DNA of 64,000 bases from an uncultured Parabacteroides sp. GTDB taxonomy: Bacteria; Bacteroidota; Bacteroidia; Bacteroidales; Tannerellaceae. The notes under the pieces were generated by a model, which did no database searches, was not told the DNA's origin, and saw only the letters and a program-made list of their open reading frames with translations. A program made the position numbers and the translations under genes. Positions 6,826-15,688 of the stretch are shown here, piece by piece; the stretch's first letter is position 1; each line of letters starts with the position of its first letter. The stretch lies in the NCBI GenBank assembly GCA_900541965.1, contig UQLN01000010.1, positions 1 to 64,000 of the forward strand, given 5' to 3'.

Positions 6826-6884
6826 CCCCCCAGACGCGTACTCTACCGGGCTGAGCTACATCCCGAAATGCGGTTGCAAAAGTA
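6826..6884. repeat. attachment site repeat, right (59 bp), holds half a tRNA-Pro
   Basis: Identical to 906-964. Nucleotides 1-39 of tRNA-Pro are present (6826-6865, minus strand), but the 3' half is replaced by element DNA, so this copy cannot make a tRNA. Confidence 0.93.
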
Positions 6885-6907
6885 TAGATTAATTTTAAAA
6901 TAGCAAA
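6877..6907 (-). promoter_or_regulatory. original tRNA-Pro promoter, stranded by the insertion
   Basis: On the minus strand TTTG (6904-6907) is followed after 19 bp by TACTTTTG (6877-6884). This is the chromosomal promoter of tRNA-Pro before insertion. It now transcribes only the half-tRNA and the end of the element. Confidence 0.7.
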
Positions 6908-7074
6908 CAATTCCATTGATTTTATTAAAATACTAAAGGTTCTTATTACAAAAAACAAGCAAACAGACTTAAGAAATAAACATTTCATCAGAAAAAGCCT
7001 TTGTTTTCAATAAACTATAGAATATTTTACCAGTTTTTAAAAGATTGTGTCTTTTATACCAAATGTTAATTAAT

Positions 7075-7082
7075 TAACTTTG
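7075..7082 (+). promoter_or_regulatory. -7 box of the oad operon promoter
   Basis: TAACTTTG matches TAnnTTTG and lies 54 bp before the oadG start. No good TTTG box is seen at the expected distance upstream. Confidence 0.5.
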
Positions 7083-7135
7083 TCACTTCTTAAATCAATT
7101 TAGTACCAATAAACTCTCCAAGTATTTTTTAAATT

Positions 7136-7405
7136 ATGGAAAACATAGAAACAGGTTTATTATTGATGGCAGTCGGGATGACTACGGTCTTCGCTATCCT
7201 GCTTATCGTTATTTATTTAGGAAAAGGGTTGATCGCCTTAGTTAACAAATATGCTCCGGAAGAAGTAACAAACAAAATAATGACATCCGGTTCACAGGCC
7301 ACTAAAAGCAATACATTGTCCGGTCAGGAAACTGCAGCTATTGTCTCTGCTGTCAGTTTAGCCACCCGGGGATTGGGAAAAGTGATTAAAATAGAAAAGA
7401 TATAA
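7136..7405 (+). CDS. oadG: oxaloacetate decarboxylase gamma chain (OadG-like)
   Basis: The 89-residue protein has one N-terminal membrane helix (about 8-30, LLLMAVGMTTVFAILLIVIYLG), the GMTTVFxxL pattern of OadG-type subunits, and a short cytoplasmic tail. In sodium-pumping decarboxylases this chain anchors the alpha chain to the membrane carboxybiotin decarboxylase and assists assembly. It is followed after 22 bp by the alpha chain and then the beta chain, so all three subunits are in one operon. The usual C-terminal His/Pro-rich zinc-binding tail is not evident; the tail here is short and rich in S, T and A. Confidence 0.85.
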   Translation: MENIETGLLLMAVGMTTVFAILLIVIYLGKGLIALVNKYAPEEVTNKIMTSGSQATKSNTLSGQETAAIVSAVSLATRGLGKVIKIEKI

Positions 7406-7427
7406 TACTAGTTTATTACCTATTATC

Positions 7428-9317
7428 ATGAAAAGAGAAATCAAATTCAGTTTGGTCTTTCGCGACATGTGGCAATCTGCCGGAAAATATGTACCGAGAG
7501 TCGACCAACTTACTAGCGTTGCCCCTGCCATTATAGAAATGGGATGTTTCGCTCGCGTAGAAACCAATGGCGGAGGCTTTGAACAAGTCAATTTATTATT
7601 TGGAGAGAATCCTAATAAATCTGTCCGCGAATGGACAAAACCGTTTCACGAAGCCGGCATACAAACACATATGCTGGACCGCGCCCTAAACGGATTACGC
7701 ATGAGCCCGGTTCCGGCTGACGTGCGTCAATTGTTTTACAAAGTAAAGAAAGCACAAGGGACGGATATCGCTCGTACTTTCTGCGGATTGAATGATATCC
7801 GTAACATTGCCCCATCTATCGAATACGCCAAAGCGGCAGGTATGATTTCACAATGCAGTTTGTGTATCACACATTCTCCGGTACATACGGTAGAATATTA
7901 TACCAAGATGGCTTACGAGTTGATTAAACTGGGAGCAGATGAAATCTGTATCAAGGATATGGCAGGCATCGGACGCCCACATACACTGGGGCAAATCGTA
8001 GCCAACATCAAAAAAGAATATCCGGAAATTCCTATCCAGTATCACAGCCATGCCGGTCCGGGTTTTAATGTAGCCTCTATACTGGAAGTTTGCAAAGCGG
8101 GCTGCGATTACATCGATGTAGGTATGGAACCGCTGTCGTGGGGCACTGGACATGCTGATTTATTGACAGTACAAGCCATGCTGAAAGACGCCGGATTCCA
8201 AGTTCCGGAAATCAACATGAATGCTTATATGAAAGTCCGTTCTATGATACAGGAGTTTATGGATGACTTCTTGGGATTGTATATCAGCCCGAAGAATCGC
8301 TTGATGAACTCTCTGTTAATCGGGCCGGGACTGCCCGGTGGCATGATGGGCAGTTTGATGGCAGACCTGGATAAAAATCTGGAGTCCATCAATAAGAACC
8401 ATATCAAAAACAAACGTCCGGTTATCTCACAGGATGAATTATTAATCAAACTGTTTGATGAAGTTGCTTATGTTTGGCCACGCGTAGGCTATCCTCCATT
8501 AGTAACACCATTCAGCCAGTATGTTAAGAACCTGGCATTGATGAATGTCATGCAAATGGAGAAAGGGAAAGAACGCTGGAGCATGATTGCCGATGACATT
8601 TGGGATATGCTGTTGGGTAAAGCCGGCCGCCTGCCTGGACCATTGGCTCCCGAATTGATAGAGAAAGCAAAAGCCGAAGGACATAAGTTCTTCGAAGGCA
8701 ATCCGCAAGACAACTATCCGAATGCGTTAGACAAATATCGCAAACTGATGAACGAAAAGCAATGGGAAGTGGGTGAAGACGAAGAAGAATTATTTGAATA
8801 CGCCATGCACCCAGCTCAATACGAGGCTTATCGTTCCGGCAAAGCAAAAGTGGAATTTAAAGCGGATGTCGCCAAACGCAAAGCAGAGAAAGAAAAGGCA
8901 GCCAACCCAGCCCCTGTAGCACCGGCTTCCGTATCACCATTGCCTACTACTCCGCAAGTAATGACCGTGGATGTAAACGGACAAGCATACCGGGTAACTG
9001 TTGCTTTCGGCGAAAGCAACACAACTGCTCCAAACGCCCCTGCAGCTTCAACTCCCGTAGCTCCGGCTGCTCCGGCACAAGGCGAAGGGAAAGAAGTATT
9101 GTCACCCTTGGAAGGTAAATTCTTCCTGGTAAAGAATGCTTCCGAAACACCAGTCCAAGTGGGAGACACAGTAAAAGAAGGAGACGTATTATGCTATGTG
9201 GAGGCCATGAAAACCTACAATGCTGTACGTGCCGAATTCGGCGGAACAATTACAGCAATCGGTTTTGGTTCCGGTGATGCTGTTTCTGAAGATGATGTAT
9301 TAATGACAATCCGATAA
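7428..9317 (+). CDS. oadA: oxaloacetate decarboxylase alpha chain, biotin-carrying
   Basis: This 629-residue cytoplasmic carboxyltransferase moves CO2 from oxaloacetate to biotin. The HMGL-like TIM barrel (about 5-300) starts with FRDMWQS and carries the metal-binding YHSHAGPG segment and a Lys in CIKDMAGI. A conserved carboxylase region follows (about 300-460). A long Ala/Pro-rich linker (about 485-550) leads to the biotinyl domain, with the biotinylated Lys at about 595 in EAMKT. The reaction yields pyruvate, and the beta chain couples decarboxylation of biotin to sodium export. The last base of its stop codon is the first base of the oadB start, suggesting translational coupling. An annotation as methylmalonyl-CoA or pyruvate carboxylase subunit is less likely given OadG and OadB beside it. 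Confidence 0.93.
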   Translation: MKREIKFSLVFRDMWQSAGKYVPRVDQLTSVAPAIIEMGCFARVETNGGGFEQVNLLFGENPNKSVREWTKPFHEAGIQTHMLDRALNGLRMSPVPADVRQLFYKVKKAQGTDIARTFCGLNDIRNIAPSIEYAKAAGMISQCSLCITHSPVHTVEYYTKMAYELIKLGADEICIKDMAGIGRPHTLGQIVANIKKEYPEIPIQYHSHAGPGFNVASILEVCKAGCDYIDVGMEPLSWGTGHADLLTVQAMLKDAGFQVPEINMNAYMKVRSMIQEFMDDFLGLYISPKNRLMNSLLIGPGLPGGMMGSLMADLDKNLESINKNHIKNKRPVISQDELLIKLFDEVAYVWPRVGYPPLVTPFSQYVKNLALMNVMQMEKGKERWSMIADDIWDMLLGKAGRLPGPLAPELIEKAKAEGHKFFEGNPQDNYPNALDKYRKLMNEKQWEVGEDEEELFEYAMHPAQYEAYRSGKAKVEFKADVAKRKAEKEKAANPAPVAPASVSPLPTTPQVMTVDVNGQAYRVTVAFGESNTTAPNAPAASTPVAPAAPAQGEGKEVLSPLEGKFFLVKNASETPVQVGDTVKEGDVLCYVEAMKTYNAVRAEFGGTITAIGFGSGDAVSEDDVLMTIR

Positions 9318-10552
9318 TGAACGAGATATTCCATAATTTATACCAGATGACTGCGTTCAGCAATATCATTGCTGAACCGCAGTTCCTGATCATGTATGCC
9401 ATCGCCTTCATATTACTCTACCTAGGAATCAAGAAACAATATGAACCTTTGCTGTTAGTACCTATCGCATTCGGTGTATTATTGGCAAACTTCCCGGGTG
9501 GCGATATGGGCGTTATACAGGCAGACGAGAACGGAATGATCAACGTACACGGAGTAATGAAAAACATCTGGGAAATGCCTTTACATGACATTGCACATGA
9601 ATTGGGATTGATGAACTTCATCTACTATATGTTGATTAAAACGGGTTTCCTGCCTCCTATTATCTTTATGGGTGTAGGAGCGTTAACAGACTTCGGCCCG
9701 ATGCTGCGTAACCTGCGTCTTTCTATCTTCGGAGCAGCTGCACAACTTGGTATTTTCACCGTATTATTAGTAGCTATCCTGATGGGATTTACACCTAAAG
9801 AAGCAGCTTCTTTAGGGATTATCGGAGGGGCAGACGGACCGACGGCGATTTTCACAACCATTAAACTGGCTCCTCATTTGCTGGGTCCTATCGCAATCGC
9901 CGCCTATTCGTACATGGCATTGGTTCCGGTCATCATTCCTTTGGTGGTTAAACTATTGTGCAGCCGGAAAGAGCTATCGATAAATATGAAGGAACAGGAA
10001 AAGAAATATCCTTCAACCACTGAAATAAAGAACCTGCGTGTCCTGAAAATTATTTTTCCTATCGTGGTTACAACAGTTGTTGCTTTATTTGTCCCCAGTG
10101 CAGTACCTCTGATCGGCATGTTGATGTTCGGTAACCTGGTAAAAGAAATCGGGACCAATACATTCCGTCTGTTTGACGCTGCTTCGAACAGCATTATGAA
10201 TGCTGCGACTATTTTCTTAGGGTTATCCGTTGGAGCCACTATGACATCCGAGGCTTTCTTGAACCTGACAACCATAGGAATCGTAATCGGTGGCTTCCTG
10301 GCATTTGCATTATCTATTGCCGGAGGTATTTTCTTCGTTAAGTTTGCAAATTTATTTACCAAGAAGAAAATAAACCCGCTGATTGGTGCTACCGGATTAA
10401 GCGCTGTCCCAATGGCATCCCGTGTAGCTAATGAGATTGCCTTGCAATATGACCCGAAGAACCATGTATTACAATATTGCATGGCCAGCAATATATCCGG
10501 AGTTATCGGTTCTGCGGTGGCAGCAGGTGTCTTAATTTCTTTCTTAGGATAA
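9317..10552 (+). CDS. oadB: oxaloacetate decarboxylase beta chain, Na+ pump
   Basis: This 411-residue polytopic membrane protein has about ten hydrophobic segments. The signature GIIGGADGPTAIFTT (about 165-180) contains the Asp used in Na+ transport, and a second conserved region, NAATIFLGLSVGATM, lies near 300. It decarboxylates carboxybiotin on the alpha chain and pumps Na+ outwards. It overlaps the alpha-chain stop by one base. Length and motifs are normal for the family. A strong terminator follows at 10599-10641, closing the operon. Confidence 0.93.
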   Translation: MNEIFHNLYQMTAFSNIIAEPQFLIMYAIAFILLYLGIKKQYEPLLLVPIAFGVLLANFPGGDMGVIQADENGMINVHGVMKNIWEMPLHDIAHELGLMNFIYYMLIKTGFLPPIIFMGVGALTDFGPMLRNLRLSIFGAAAQLGIFTVLLVAILMGFTPKEAASLGIIGGADGPTAIFTTIKLAPHLLGPIAIAAYSYMALVPVIIPLVVKLLCSRKELSINMKEQEKKYPSTTEIKNLRVLKIIFPIVVTTVVALFVPSAVPLIGMLMFGNLVKEIGTNTFRLFDAASNSIMNAATIFLGLSVGATMTSEAFLNLTTIGIVIGGFLAFALSIAGGIFFVKFANLFTKKKINPLIGATGLSAVPMASRVANEIALQYDPKNHVLQYCMASNISGVIGSAVAAGVLISFLG

Positions 10553-10598
10553 AGAAATACATCCCCATATCGTTTGATTACAGGGACAAATCATCAGA

Positions 10599-10641
10599 AA
10601 AGCCTTTTATGTCGACTTATGCAGTTCACATAAAAGGCTTT
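10599..10641. terminator. bidirectional terminator between oadB and aroB
   Basis: Fourteen-base perfect arms (10599-10612 and 10628-10641) with a 15-nt loop lie between convergent genes. TATTTTG follows on the plus strand; the minus-strand tail is weaker. Confidence 0.8.
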
Positions 10642-10690
10642 ATTTTGTAGAATAAACATTCGCAAGAATAAGATAGAAACATAAGGCTTC

Positions 10691-11755
10691 TTATCCTCCA
10701 AAGCTCTCCCGGTAAAAATCTAATGCTTCGAGGATTGTCTCTTTGCTCACTTGTTGGTTAATACGAACTTCTCCCACTGAAGCAAGCAGGGTAAAATTGA
10801 TGATACCGGCTTCATTCTTCTTATCATGTGTCATCAGTTCATAAAGCGTATCGTAATCCTTACAATCGAATGTAAAGGCCGGATAGTATTCCTTGATATA
10901 ATAAACCACCTGGCTCAGTTTGTCCATTGGGAAACTGCACAGTTTATGCGACAGATATAATTCGCTGATAATACCGGCAGCTACCGCATGGCCATGTAGC
11001 AACGGGCAGTTCTTCTTAAATGAAAGACTTTCATAAGCATGACCGATTGTATGACCAAAGTTCAATGCCTTACGGATACCATGTTCCTTCGGATCTTCTT
11101 CCACAATCCGTTCTTTTACTGCAACTGACTGTGCCACCATTTTATTCAGAAATTCATAATCGAACTGTGCATCCAAATCAAACAACAGCACAGAGGCATA
11201 AATGTCCATCGAGCTAATCAACGCATGTTTAATCATTTCGGCATAACCGGACAACAGATTATCCCGATCTAATGTGCGCAGGAACTCACAATCAATAAAT
11301 ACACATTCGGGAGGATAGAAAGAGCCGATTTCATTCTTCAATCCGTTAAAATTGATTCCGGTCTTCCCTCCTACGGCTGCATCAACCGAAGCCATTAGCG
11401 TGGTCGGAATATTAACTGTTTTCAAGCCACGTTTAAACGTAGCGCCGGCAAAGCCGCCCATATCCGTTATCATTCCTCCGCCCAGATTTACCAGGAGGGA
11501 GTTGCGGGAAGCTCCTTCGTTAGAAAGACGGGACCAGATGTGCACCACCTGTTCCAAGCCCTTATGGGTATCTCCGGCTTCAACTGTGATAACCGGTGCA
11601 TTTTGGAATGCCGGAATGTCTTTAACCAGAGGATAACACTTTTCCCGGGTATTTGTATCGGTAAGAATAAACAGTTTATCGTAATTCAATGCAGAAAGGA
11701 ATTCCTGTAAATCAGTTTTCAACTCCTTACTAATCACAACTTTTTGAGCAGCCAT
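10691..11755 (-). CDS. aroB: 3-dehydroquinate synthase
   Basis: This 354-residue enzyme is the second step of the shikimate pathway, turning DAHP into 3-dehydroquinate with NAD+ and a divalent metal. Visible features are the nucleotide-binding GGGMITDMGGFAGATFKRG (about 92-110), NIPTTLMASVDAAVGGKTGIN (about 115-135), and the metal-binding NFGHTIGHAYE (about 233-243). Length is normal. It is the only aromatic-pathway gene here and is followed by the terminator shared with oadB. The GH2 gene upstream, in the same direction, has its own terminator, so aroB probably starts its own transcript. Confidence 0.95.
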   Translation of the reverse strand: MAAQKVVISKELKTDLQEFLSALNYDKLFILTDTNTREKCYPLVKDIPAFQNAPVITVEAGDTHKGLEQVVHIWSRLSNEGASRNSLLVNLGGGMITDMGGFAGATFKRGLKTVNIPTTLMASVDAAVGGKTGINFNGLKNEIGSFYPPECVFIDCEFLRTLDRDNLLSGYAEMIKHALISSMDIYASVLLFDLDAQFDYEFLNKMVAQSVAVKERIVEEDPKEHGIRKALNFGHTIGHAYESLSFKKNCPLLHGHAVAAGIISELYLSHKLCSFPMDKLSQVVYYIKEYYPAFTFDCKDYDTLYELMTHDKKNEAGIINFTLLASVGEVRINQQVSKETILEALDFYRESFGG

Positions 11756-11835
11756 ATACTTTATTATTTTACTTCTTGAATGACAAAGGTATTATTTGTA
11801 ATCCGATTATCAAAGGACTTTCCCATTACAAAAGG

Positions 11836-11890
11836 ATAGCGGCTGATGGTATTACTCTTCATAAAGGAAGCAAATACCACCAGCCGCTAT
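11836..11890 (-). terminator. terminator of the GH2 gene
   Basis: Arms of 18 bp (11836-11853 and 11873-11890) pair with one mismatch and a 19-nt loop; a short T run follows on the minus strand. It lies 24 bp after the GH2 stop. Confidence 0.75.
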
Positions 11891-11914
11891 AGATAAATCT
11901 TTTTATTTCCTAAT

Positions 11915-14900
11915 TTATTTAGACTTGTTCAATACATTGTATCCGGAAACAGTTACATTCGGCTTATTACCTCTCGTATCTTCGTCTTTCCAATGGATAT
12001 CAATTTCTTTCTTTTCACCCGGAAGCAATGAGAAATAGTTATCGGTATAGAACACCGGCAGAAACTGCAAACCATCTTTCTCGCCTACTACATTTATGCG
12101 AACCATTAAAGCCGGAGTAGATGTCAGATTTTCCAGAGTTGCCTTCGCACGCCAGGTACCGTCAGCTTCTTTATTGACAACAATATCAGTGCTTAAATCT
12201 ACCTTCGGAAGTTCACGTAATGCCTGATAATTATTTTCTTCCAAACTTCTGTGATAGAAGTTATCGGAAACCACCTTGCCATTTTCCGTCAATACCATTT
12301 TGATGAAATGGACTTTCGACAGGTTTTCCGGAAATTCCAACTTGATACATTTATTGGTTGTATCCTCATTGCTATCAATCTTCACCTCTTTTTCCCAGGC
12401 AACAGAAGCATCCATATTCAATATCTGGACTTTGGCGGTCAGGTCTTTACGAGAACCGGCACTGTAGTTCACGACTTCTACCTCATCGGTTGCCGGATTC
12501 CATTGGATATGCAATGGCTCGGATGCTTTCTTGATTGCAAAGTAAGCGGCTGTAGGTTCAAAGTAGTAGTCGTAGGTCTGCCATACCATAGAAGGCCAGC
12601 AAGGATGGCTCATCCACATCAGCAATCCTTTACGGTTCTTACTTCTGGACTCGAACAAACTGCGGTGACCGTCATAATTTACCCACTGTGCCAGTTCAGC
12701 AAATTCTTTGGCACTCTGCGGTTCTCCGTATCCTTTTGCTATAATCTCATTAAAAGAAGTACATCCCTGTGCACCTTCACGTGTATAATCGTGCATTCCC
12801 CATTCGTTATCCTGCGGCCAGATTCCTTTCGGCGAGAAAGTACGAAGCATACTTTCATAAGTCATTACGTTTGGCATACCTCGTTCACTATGGAACTTGT
12901 CATTACCGGTTTCCAATGTGAAATATTCTTTTGCAGGAAGCATACGGTAAGGACCGTGTCCGCTTACTACATCATCTGCCGAACTGGAAATATAATGGAT
13001 ACCCGGATGGTCTTCTTTTACAATCCGGCGCAGTGCCTTGTCAATCTGTTCAGGAGGGAAGCCTTCATTACGTCCGCAATACAGGCCGATGGAAGCATGG
13101 CTACGGATTCGTTTCACATAATCTTCCGCATTATCAATAAACATTTCCGGATAATAAGGATCGGGTCCGTCGGCAGGATTTGCCAACCAGAAGTCTTGCC
13201 AAACCATAATACCATGACGGTCGCAGGCATCATACAATTCCTCATCACCTATCATACCAACCCAGTTGCGCAACATGGTAAAGTTCATATCTGCATGGTA
13301 AGCTACGGCAATATCATATTCACGTCCGCGATAATTCAGGTTCGATTCGCTAAATCCCCAGTTACCACCGCGGCCGATAAAACGGCGCCCATTGATAAAG
13401 AGACTCAGAATATGGTTATCTTCATTGAATGTCATCTGACGGATGCCGACTTTAAAGTCTTTAGCGTCTGAAACCTTATCATCAATCTTGAAAGTGAAGT
13501 TCGCATCGTACAAGTTCGGTTCTCCATAGCCTTTAGGCCACCACAGACGCGGATTCTGTACATTCAACTGGGCAAAATCCTTTGCATCGAAAACAACGGT
13601 TTTCTCTTCTCCCGCAGCCAGTTCAACCGGTTGCTGGAAAGTAATATCACCAATCTTGCCTTCCAAAATTCCTTTTACAGCATTGGCATCGTGATTCTTT
13701 ACTATCACTTCTGCGGTCAGTTTGGCGGAAGTCGTATCCGGCAATGGCAGTACGGACTGGACAAGCGGGTCTGCTACCGTTACTTTACCCGTTGTCGTTA
13801 AAGAAACATCATTCCATATACCAATATTACGTCCGCGTACAGTCGGAATCCAGTCCCAGCCAATCGTTGCATGGAAAGTAGGATTATCAGCCCCCAAAAT
13901 GCCCCCGTTGAAGTCCGTACTCTGTCTGTTCTTTTCTTTGATAGCACCGATATGGGAGTTTTTGATAATCTCTACGGCTATAACATTCTTACCCGGAACA
14001 ACCACATCCGTGACATCAAATTGACCACGTTTAAACGCCCCTTCGATACGACCGACCTGTTTACCGTTCACATAAACGTTCGCTTTCCAGTTGATACCGT
14101 CGAAATTCAGGAACAAACGATCCTGCTTAAATCCTTCCGGCACTTCAAATTCATCACGATACCAGAAATTGGAATTGAAGAAAGATTCGGATACATGTAA
14201 CTGATTATCGGCATAATCGGGATTAGCAATAGCCCCTATATTCTTATAGCTGCTTAATACAGTTCCCGGAACAGTTGCTACAATCCAGTTTTCAGGATTA
14301 AAACCTGTAGTCGATATTTCCGTACCTGTAGCAGCAACCTCTGAAGCACGTTGAAGCTTCCAGTTACCTCCGGACAAATAGATTTTATCTTTTGATGCAG
14401 CAGGCATCGCAACAGGCTGAGGAAGCAAGCCTCCTTTACCCATGACTTCTATTTCGCTCAGGATATAGTTCTTGCCATTACCCAGTTCTTGCATCAAAAG
14501 ACGCACATAACGTGCCTGTTTTTTCCCATTCAGAGAAATTTCATCTTTCAGTTCATCTCCGCCAGGTAATTCAGCCACGTCGGTCCACTGCAGGGCATCA
14601 TCAGACACCTGTATTTTACCTTTTACGGCTTTATTTACCCAGTGTAAGATCACTTTATCAAATTCTGAGCGACTGCCTAAATCCACATACAACCACTCTT
14701 CGCCAGGTGTGGCACTCATCCATGCACTGTTGAAGAACTGGGAGGGTTTCATTTCCACCAGTCCGCCTTTATTATAGAAATTTGCCTCTGTAAACACCCA
14801 ATCGTGCGCACCTGCCATTTTCAACAGGACGCGATAATCGGAATAAGCGGTTCCTTTTTTGAACGGTATTGTTTCATCCAACTTACGAACCGGCATGGAT

Positions 14901-15556
14901 ACTTGTTCTGTTTGTTTATTGGGGTCGGTCACCGGGACACGATAAGACAAAGCTTTGCCCGGCAGTCCGCTACCACTCAGTTTTCCTATTTCCTCCCAGT
15001 TCTTTCCATCATTGGAACCCTGGCAAATAATTTCGTAGCCTCCTTTTGCCACCTTATCATCATAGATAAGCGTTCCGACCAACGACAGTTTATCGGCAGA
15101 TTCGCTATAATTATTCAGTGTAAACTGAAAATAAGTATCGGCACCTGAAAATGTATTTCTTGAATAAGGACCTTCATCTATCATCCACTCACGTTCGCGT
15201 CTGGGAGCGGCGCCTTCGGGAGTTAAAAGATCCAAATACTGCGGTTGCTTATCAGTGACAATACCATCTGTCACCAACTGGGCAGTCAGATTATAATCGT
15301 GACTGGACGAACCGAATGCAGAACGCAAAAGGGCGATATTCCGGTAATTTTCTTTGTCCGGAGCCAGGGATGGCGAAAAATCCTCTTTGGGATTTCCGGG
15401 ATATTGACCAATACCGCGCGTATAATAATCCGAACGTTCAAACGATTCGGCTGTTGTACCCGTTCCACTACATCCTCCTAAAAGAGATATGGCAGCTATC
15501 GCTCCACAAAAGGTGAACATACGAGTAACTCTTTGCTGTTTTTTGCCTAATTTCAT
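11915..15556 (-). CDS. GH2 family lipoprotein glycosidase with discoidin-type domain
   Basis: This 1,213-residue protein starts at the ATG at 15556, giving a lipoprotein signal with lipobox LLGGC (Cys 29); an in-frame ATG 12 codons upstream would spoil it. After the signal comes a region with F5/8 type C (discoidin)-like features (about 260-375, ending YVRLLMQELGNGKNYILSEIEVMG), then the GH2 sugar-binding, Ig-like and TIM-barrel domains. The likely acid/base is E831 (CGRNEG) and the nucleophile E891 (FHSERGMP). Layout resembles exo-beta-D-glucosaminidases and beta-mannosidase-like GH2 enzymes, so substrate cannot be fixed. The lipobox suggests an envelope location. It stands alone, with its own terminator. 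Confidence 0.88.
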   Translation of the reverse strand: MKLGKKQQRVTRMFTFCGAIAAISLLGGCSGTGTTAESFERSDYYTRGIGQYPGNPKEDFSPSLAPDKENYRNIALLRSAFGSSSHDYNLTAQLVTDGIVTDKQPQYLDLLTPEGAAPRREREWMIDEGPYSRNTFSGADTYFQFTLNNYSESADKLSLVGTLIYDDKVAKGGYEIICQGSNDGKNWEEIGKLSGSGLPGKALSYRVPVTDPNKQTEQVSMPVRKLDETIPFKKGTAYSDYRVLLKMAGAHDWVFTEANFYNKGGLVEMKPSQFFNSAWMSATPGEEWLYVDLGSRSEFDKVILHWVNKAVKGKIQVSDDALQWTDVAELPGGDELKDEISLNGKKQARYVRLLMQELGNGKNYILSEIEVMGKGGLLPQPVAMPAASKDKIYLSGGNWKLQRASEVAATGTEISTTGFNPENWIVATVPGTVLSSYKNIGAIANPDYADNQLHVSESFFNSNFWYRDEFEVPEGFKQDRLFLNFDGINWKANVYVNGKQVGRIEGAFKRGQFDVTDVVVPGKNVIAVEIIKNSHIGAIKEKNRQSTDFNGGILGADNPTFHATIGWDWIPTVRGRNIGIWNDVSLTTTGKVTVADPLVQSVLPLPDTTSAKLTAEVIVKNHDANAVKGILEGKIGDITFQQPVELAAGEEKTVVFDAKDFAQLNVQNPRLWWPKGYGEPNLYDANFTFKIDDKVSDAKDFKVGIRQMTFNEDNHILSLFINGRRFIGRGGNWGFSESNLNYRGREYDIAVAYHADMNFTMLRNWVGMIGDEELYDACDRHGIMVWQDFWLANPADGPDPYYPEMFIDNAEDYVKRIRSHASIGLYCGRNEGFPPEQIDKALRRIVKEDHPGIHYISSSADDVVSGHGPYRMLPAKEYFTLETGNDKFHSERGMPNVMTYESMLRTFSPKGIWPQDNEWGMHDYTREGAQGCTSFNEIIAKGYGEPQSAKEFAELAQWVNYDGHRSLFESRSKNRKGLLMWMSHPCWPSMVWQTYDYYFEPTAAYFAIKKASEPLHIQWNPATDEVEVVNYSAGSRKDLTAKVQILNMDASVAWEKEVKIDSNEDTTNKCIKLEFPENLSKVHFIKMVLTENGKVVSDNFYHRSLEENNYQALRELPKVDLSTDIVVNKEADGTWRAKATLENLTSTPALMVRINVVGEKDGLQFLPVFYTDNYFSLLPGEKKEIDIHWKDEDTRGNKPNVTVSGYNVLNKSK

Positions 15557-15620
15557 ATTATATGAGCTATATAAGTTTCGACAAATGTACATTAAAAACT
15601 CTGTTTTTTAGGAATGTATA

Positions 15621-15661
15621 AATAAAAAAAAAGGCTAAGCTGAACGTTCAACTTAGCCTTT
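15621..15661 (-). terminator. terminator of alaS
   Basis: Arms 15630-15639 and 15652-15661 pair perfectly and the stem extends through TGAA/TTCA past one mismatch. Nine T follow on the minus strand. Confidence 0.85.
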
Positions 15662-15688
15662 CATATTAAATTCCGTCTACTTTTTATC

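Larger units (their letters stand above)
906..6884. mobile_element. integrative element in tRNA-Pro with phage gene II-like Rep
   Basis: The unit is 5,920 bp long (906-6825, one repeat copy included). It is bounded by 59-bp direct repeats in a tRNA gene and carries a tyrosine recombinase next to one end, an HTH protein, a gene II-like replication protein, about 890 bp of structured non-coding DNA and a secreted cargo protein. All genes run rightwards. No coat, assembly (Zot/gpI), relaxase, transfer or portal gene is present, so it is not a complete filamentous prophage or ICE. It looks like a small element that can excise and replicate by rolling circle, perhaps mobilised by a helper. The internal DNA is visibly more AT-rich than the flanking housekeeping genes. 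Confidence 0.85.

Noticed and set aside
6826..6865. Second tRNA-Pro gene
   Set aside because: Only nucleotides 1-39 are present; the T arm and 3' acceptor strand are missing. It is the half left by integration.
906..6884. Complete filamentous (inovirus) prophage
   Set aside because: Only a gene II-like Rep is seen. There is no Zot/gpI ATPase, no small hydrophobic coat protein and no adsorption protein.
12251..13471. 406-codon plus-strand frame opposite the GH2 gene
   Set aside because: It is antisense to a well-supported gene with intact catalytic motifs; the translation lacks family features.
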